Shown in pieces: positions 20,240 to 22,450 of a DNA stretch of 22,450 nt. The notes beneath the pieces were generated by a model. The model did not search any database and was not told the DNA's origin. It worked only from the letters and a program-made list of their open reading frames with translations. Source of the stretch: a virus. The stretch spans positions 1 through 22,450 of IMG/VR virus record IMGVR_UViG_3300023184_003408. One strand, 5' to 3'. The translations under genes were made by a program, and so were the position numbers. Within the stretch, counting starts at the first letter, position 1. The number at the start of each line of letters is the position of its first letter.

Positions 20240-20245
20240 CTAAGT

Positions 20246-20713
20246 ATGACTCTTAACCCTACCCAGTTCAATAAACAAAAAAGGGTAGTTGATCCTGACG
20301 AGGCACACCCCAATGCTAAAGGGTTTAGCAATACTGGTCACCCTATATATGGTCACAATGAATTTGTAAACTCTAAGTTTGAAAAGGGATGGATTAACAC
20401 AGACGGAGACATCATCCAAGTACCAGAACACGGTGTTTATGAGCCACGATATGCCTATGGGTCTGGGATGGTGAGGTTGCATGTCAACCAAGGGAGATCA
20501 CCATTTTTAGGTTTAGAAATACGTGACAATAGACCCACCCAACAGCAACTAACCACTATCAATGGACTCCACACACAATCACAGTCTAAGAAACTTTTAC
20601 TAGATGTGCTTAAAACAAACACAGATGATTCTGTAGATATGCAAAGTCATGAGCATGACGGTACCTCAAATAGTATTACAAAATTTATTAAGAAATCAAC
20701 ATCACATTTGTAA
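20246..20713 (+). CDS. Uncharacterised protein, leaderless start (155 aa)
   Basis: ATG 20246 has no ribosome site and lies at the expected transcription start of the promoter module. The N-terminal two thirds contain FEKGWINTDGDIIQVPEHGVYEPRYAY and a beta-type segment GMVRLHVNQGRSPFLGLEI, then RPTQQQLTTINGL, a combination that I have an impression of from phage proteins carrying unknown accessory domains. The last 40 residues are polar and low in order. Function unknown. Confidence 0.78.
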   Translation: MTLNPTQFNKQKRVVDPDEAHPNAKGFSNTGHPIYGHNEFVNSKFEKGWINTDGDIIQVPEHGVYEPRYAYGSGMVRLHVNQGRSPFLGLEIRDNRPTQQQLTTINGLHTQSQSKKLLLDVLKTNTDDSVDMQSHEHDGTSNSITKFIKKSTSHL

Positions 20714-20719
20714 CGGTAT

Positions 20720-20759
20720 TTCTAACTTCGAGGGGTAAATGATTCTAACTTTGAGGGGT
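20720..20759 (+). repeat. Two 17-base direct repeats (operator-like)
   Basis: TTCTAACTTCGAGGGGT (20720-20736) and TTCTAACTTTGAGGGGT (20743-20759) differ at one base and are spaced 23 bases apart, about two helical turns. They lie immediately upstream of the promoter module, a natural place for an activator or repressor to bind. Confidence 0.65.
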
Positions 20760-20761
20760 CG

Positions 20762-20790
20762 GCCCAACCGGCACGTGGATAATGTAATAT
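20762..20790 (+). promoter_or_regulatory. Rightward promoter module, with leader
   Basis: It is the second copy of the 29-base module: GCCCAACCG ... GGATAATGTAATAT. TAATAT at 20785-20790 predicts a start near 20797 and a short leader with TCTTAACTAAGGAGT (ribosome site AAGGAG) before ATG 20819. Confidence 0.6.
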
Positions 20791-20818
20791 AGAACTATTC
20801 TTAACTAAGGAGTTAATC

Positions 20819-21046
20819 ATGGCAACAGATCATAAGGGACGTCCACTTCACGCAGGTAAGCGTACTGATGACGAGATGCACGCAAAAATTAAAAATGACT
20901 CTTCATGGTTTGACGACTCCTACCGTGAAACTGGAAAGACCGCTGGTTACCCCTCAACCACGGATGATGAGTCATATAAGTTAACCGACCCTTACATGAT
21001 TAATGAAGACGGTACAAAAACTTACATTTCACAAAGGCTTAAGTAG
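20819..21046 (+). CDS. Uncharacterised small hydrophilic protein (75 aa)
   Basis: AAGGAG is eight bases before the ATG. The product is very polar (D, K, T, Y rich; WFDDSYRETGKTAGYPSTTD) and lacks a hydrophobic core pattern, so it may be partly disordered or bind a partner. Its last residues resemble an extended strand (KTYISQRLK). It begins a rightward transcript with its own promoter. Family unknown. Confidence 0.78.
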   Translation: MATDHKGRPLHAGKRTDDEMHAKIKNDSSWFDDSYRETGKTAGYPSTTDDESYKLTDPYMINEDGTKTYISQRLK

Positions 21047-21177
21047 TCAGTAACGACTCCCATTTTGGACAAACCGTGTGTGACTTCGATTGTTACCCAT
21101 CGGCTAATGCTCTATTAGTTGTGTAAACTTGATGTAGTCAGGTGGCGTAAAAATTCGCCGTTAGGTTTGGAGTATTT
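21047..21177 (+). other. Intergenic stretch with weak hairpin
   Basis: No gene is seen in 131 bases. TGGCG and CGCCG (around 21143-21160) can form a short stem with AAAAATT in the loop, and TTGGAG before ATG 21178 is a ribosome site. No promoter module like those at 20211 and 20762 is found. Confidence 0.4.
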
Positions 21178-21738
21178 ATGGCAACAATGACAGGACCAGG
21201 GTACCCAGATGACGATCCAGATCGTAAGCCATCTAATAGAATGAAATGGCCCAGAGAAGGACAATCTGGTGGGTGGCATGGTCTTGAAGTGCACTTACCT
21301 CAATCAAACATTCTTCCTGATCCTGAAGCCAATGCTCATAACTATGCAGGTTGGGCAAGATCTAAAGAAGAAGCTGCAAAAGACCCTGATAACGTAGTAC
21401 CAGACGAAAGTAAGATTTTTGGTATTAAACCAAAGCCCCACCTAAGTGACAGCCAATTTGATGGTATAGTACATGTTGATGGGGACGGCAATTCAAGATG
21501 GATTACTAGCAGTGAGTTTCTAGGTATGGCACATGAACTTGGTGAAGCACTTACTCCCGGTAACAGAATTAATCCACACGACGATCCAGATAATCCCAGT
21601 ACCCCAGAAGGCCCGCGAAACCAAGAAAACCTTCTTCCTGACATGCCAATACCCTCACACCTTCGACCTAAGTACAATCCAAATAGAGCATTTAAGCCAA
21701 ACAGCAAAAAGAAACCCCCCACCGGTCCTCCTGTATGA
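21178..21738 (+). CDS. Uncharacterised Pro/Asn-rich protein (186 aa)
   Basis: ATG 21178 follows TTGGAG. The composition is rich in Pro, Asp, Asn and Gly with few hydrophobic stretches, suggesting a largely extended or virion-type protein. The middle has HVDGDGNSRWITSSEFLGMAHELGE, the most ordered part. The C-terminus is basic and Pro-rich (NPNRAFKPNSKKKPPTGPPV). Its TGA overlaps the methyltransferase ATG as ATGA. Family unknown. Confidence 0.78.
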   Translation: MATMTGPGYPDDDPDRKPSNRMKWPREGQSGGWHGLEVHLPQSNILPDPEANAHNYAGWARSKEEAAKDPDNVVPDESKIFGIKPKPHLSDSQFDGIVHVDGDGNSRWITSSEFLGMAHELGEALTPGNRINPHDDPDNPSTPEGPRNQENLLPDMPIPSHLRPKYNPNRAFKPNSKKKPPTGPPV

Positions 21739-22412
21739 CACTCACTATTAAACAAATAAAAGAAATGAACTCCATTACGTGGTGGCACCCTATCAAGCTG
21801 GGTGACCAGACAACTCCTGGATTGAGTGTCATTGCAGAAGAGACATTCTTGAGCCTTGGGCTTCCTGATGATCTGTCAGGACTCTCTGTGCTCGATATTG
21901 GCGCTTGGGACGGTTACTACTCGTTTGCGTGCGAGAAGAGGGGTGCAGCCCGTGTGGTGGCCTCTGACAAGTTTGTGTGGAGCGGCAAGGTAATTAGTGG
22001 TGACGTGGCCGTTGGAGATGCAGGTTTTGACTTTGCGCACAAGCACCTTGACTCTAAGGTAGAAAAGCTAGTTGCTTCCGTAGAAGAATTGAACCCAAAG
22101 AAGCATGGCAAGTTTGACATTGTTCTTATGCTGGGGGTTATCTACCATGCCAAAGATCCAATTGGGTACCTTGAGAAGGCCAAAGCTATGTCTAAGGGTT
22201 TGGTAGTTATTGAAACCCACGTAGACATGCTAGACATTGATTACCCAGCTGCTCGTTACTATGTAAACAAAGAGTTAAACAATGATGACACCAACTTCTG
22301 GGGATTTAATCCTGCTGCAGTAATGGGCATGATGACTGACATTGGTTATAAAAACGTTAAAGCAAGCCCCTTATTGTTTGGCAGTAGGATGATTTTTACA
22401 GGCACTGTCTGA
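21735..22412 (+). CDS. SAM-dependent methyltransferase, CmoB/DUF1698-like
   Basis: The 225-residue protein has WWHPIKLGDQTTPG (residues 16-29), the entry motif of CmoB-like and DUF1698 methyltransferases, followed by motif I VLDIGAWDGYYSF (52-64), an acidic end of strand 2 (ASDKF, 76-80), DIVLMLGVIYHAKDP, and a typical C-terminal strand set. CmoB carboxymethylates tRNA U34, but at this length the domain may act on a sugar, lipid or small molecule; phage members are unassigned. The start overlaps the upstream TGA as ATGA, so it is coupled. A new promoter follows the stop. Confidence 0.85.
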   Translation: MTLTIKQIKEMNSITWWHPIKLGDQTTPGLSVIAEETFLSLGLPDDLSGLSVLDIGAWDGYYSFACEKRGAARVVASDKFVWSGKVISGDVAVGDAGFDFAHKHLDSKVEKLVASVEELNPKKHGKFDIVLMLGVIYHAKDPIGYLEKAKAMSKGLVVIETHVDMLDIDYPAARYYVNKELNNDDTNFWGFNPAAVMGMMTDIGYKNVKASPLLFGSRMIFTGTV

Positions 22413-22415
22413 AAT

Positions 22416-22450
22416 AAAGTAATATAAATACAAGTCTTAACTAAGGAGTA
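22416..22450 (+). promoter_or_regulatory. Promoter and ribosome site of a gene beyond the window
   Basis: AAAGTAATATAAATA has TAATAT at 22420-22425 and predicts a start near 22432. TCTTAACTAAGGAGT (22435-22449) is identical to the leader of the gene at 20819, so the next gene starts just outside the window. The upstream GCCCAACCG part of the module is missing here. Confidence 0.6.

Larger units (their letters stand above)
19667..20245. other. Divergent non-coding region, candidate replication origin
   Basis: No convincing gene is seen in 579 bases between leftward and rightward blocks. It holds four exact TGTGGATAA boxes (reverse of TTATCCACA), three copies of AGCCCTATT (one in the palindrome GAATAG-CC-CTATTC), an AT-rich stretch around 20119-20130, one arm of the inverted repeat, a structured segment at 19930-19995, and promoter sequences at its right end. 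Confidence 0.6.

Noticed and set aside
20720-20759. CRISPR-like repeats
   Set aside because: Only two units with a 6-base gap and no further copies; an operator pair is far more likely. No CRISPR array is seen in the window.
22423-22430. T4-type late promoter TATAAATA
   Set aside because: The exact octamer is present, but the two related modules at 20211 and 20762 lack it, so the shared part is TAATAT. I treat it as the same promoter family, not T4-type.

Overview
The window looks like part of a tailed-phage genome (Caudoviricetes) whose host is an actinobacterium with moderate to low GC. This is inferred from several signs: two WhiB-family Fe-S regulators, a DUF732-type lipoprotein, TTATCCACA DnaA boxes, a leaderless promoter, very dense genes with many ATGA overlaps, many small genes without homologues I recognise, an HNH endonuclease, a tRNA and degenerate tRNA-like genes. 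The AT-leaning codon use of most genes would suit a freshwater actinobacterial host, but no structural gene is present to fix the phage type.

Layout. Bases 1-4829 read rightward: a left-truncated gene, small genes including a membrane protein, WhiB-1, an attenuator-like hairpin pair, a lytic-transglycosylase-like lipoprotein, a small helix-turn-helix protein, a zinc ribbon, a glycosyltransferase and WhiB-2. At 4829/4830 the stop codons of WhiB-2 and an HNH endonuclease abut. Bases 4830-19666 are one leftward block of about 30 genes. It holds two Myb/SANT-like DNA-binding proteins, a SNF2-family ATPase, a DUF1281-type protein, zinc ribbons, a DUF732 lipoprotein, a DUF3846 protein and a MoxR-type AAA+ ATPase next to a protein that joins an HEALH motif to a VWA domain. 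It also holds a tRNA-Arg(TCT), a run of structured tRNA-like RNAs (17891-18272) and two genes bracketed by complementary untranslated regions. Bases 19667-20245 form a non-coding divergent region with four exact DnaA boxes, a likely replication origin and transcription divide. From 20246 genes read rightward again: three uncharacterised proteins and a CmoB-like methyltransferase. The rightward genes share a promoter module that recurs at 20211, 20762 and, in shortened form, at the right edge.

The most unusual content is RNA-level. (1) Nine hairpins share one 18-nt right arm (AATYGTG-N5-GTCCAA) and lie just upstream of leftward start codons; in most, arm differences are tolerated only as G.U pairs in the leftward transcript. 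(2) Two consecutive leftward genes (18317-18766 and 19043-19666) each have a 5' leader complementary over about 30 nt to the sequence just after their own stop codon. In the first pair every difference is a G.U wobble, which suggests mRNA panhandles. (3) A 380-nt array holds two tRNA-like elements with intact acceptor stem and T-arm but no proper D-arm or anticodon arm, separated by perfect-stem hairpins. Together these suggest a regulatory RNA layer in the leftward operon that I do not recognise from known families.
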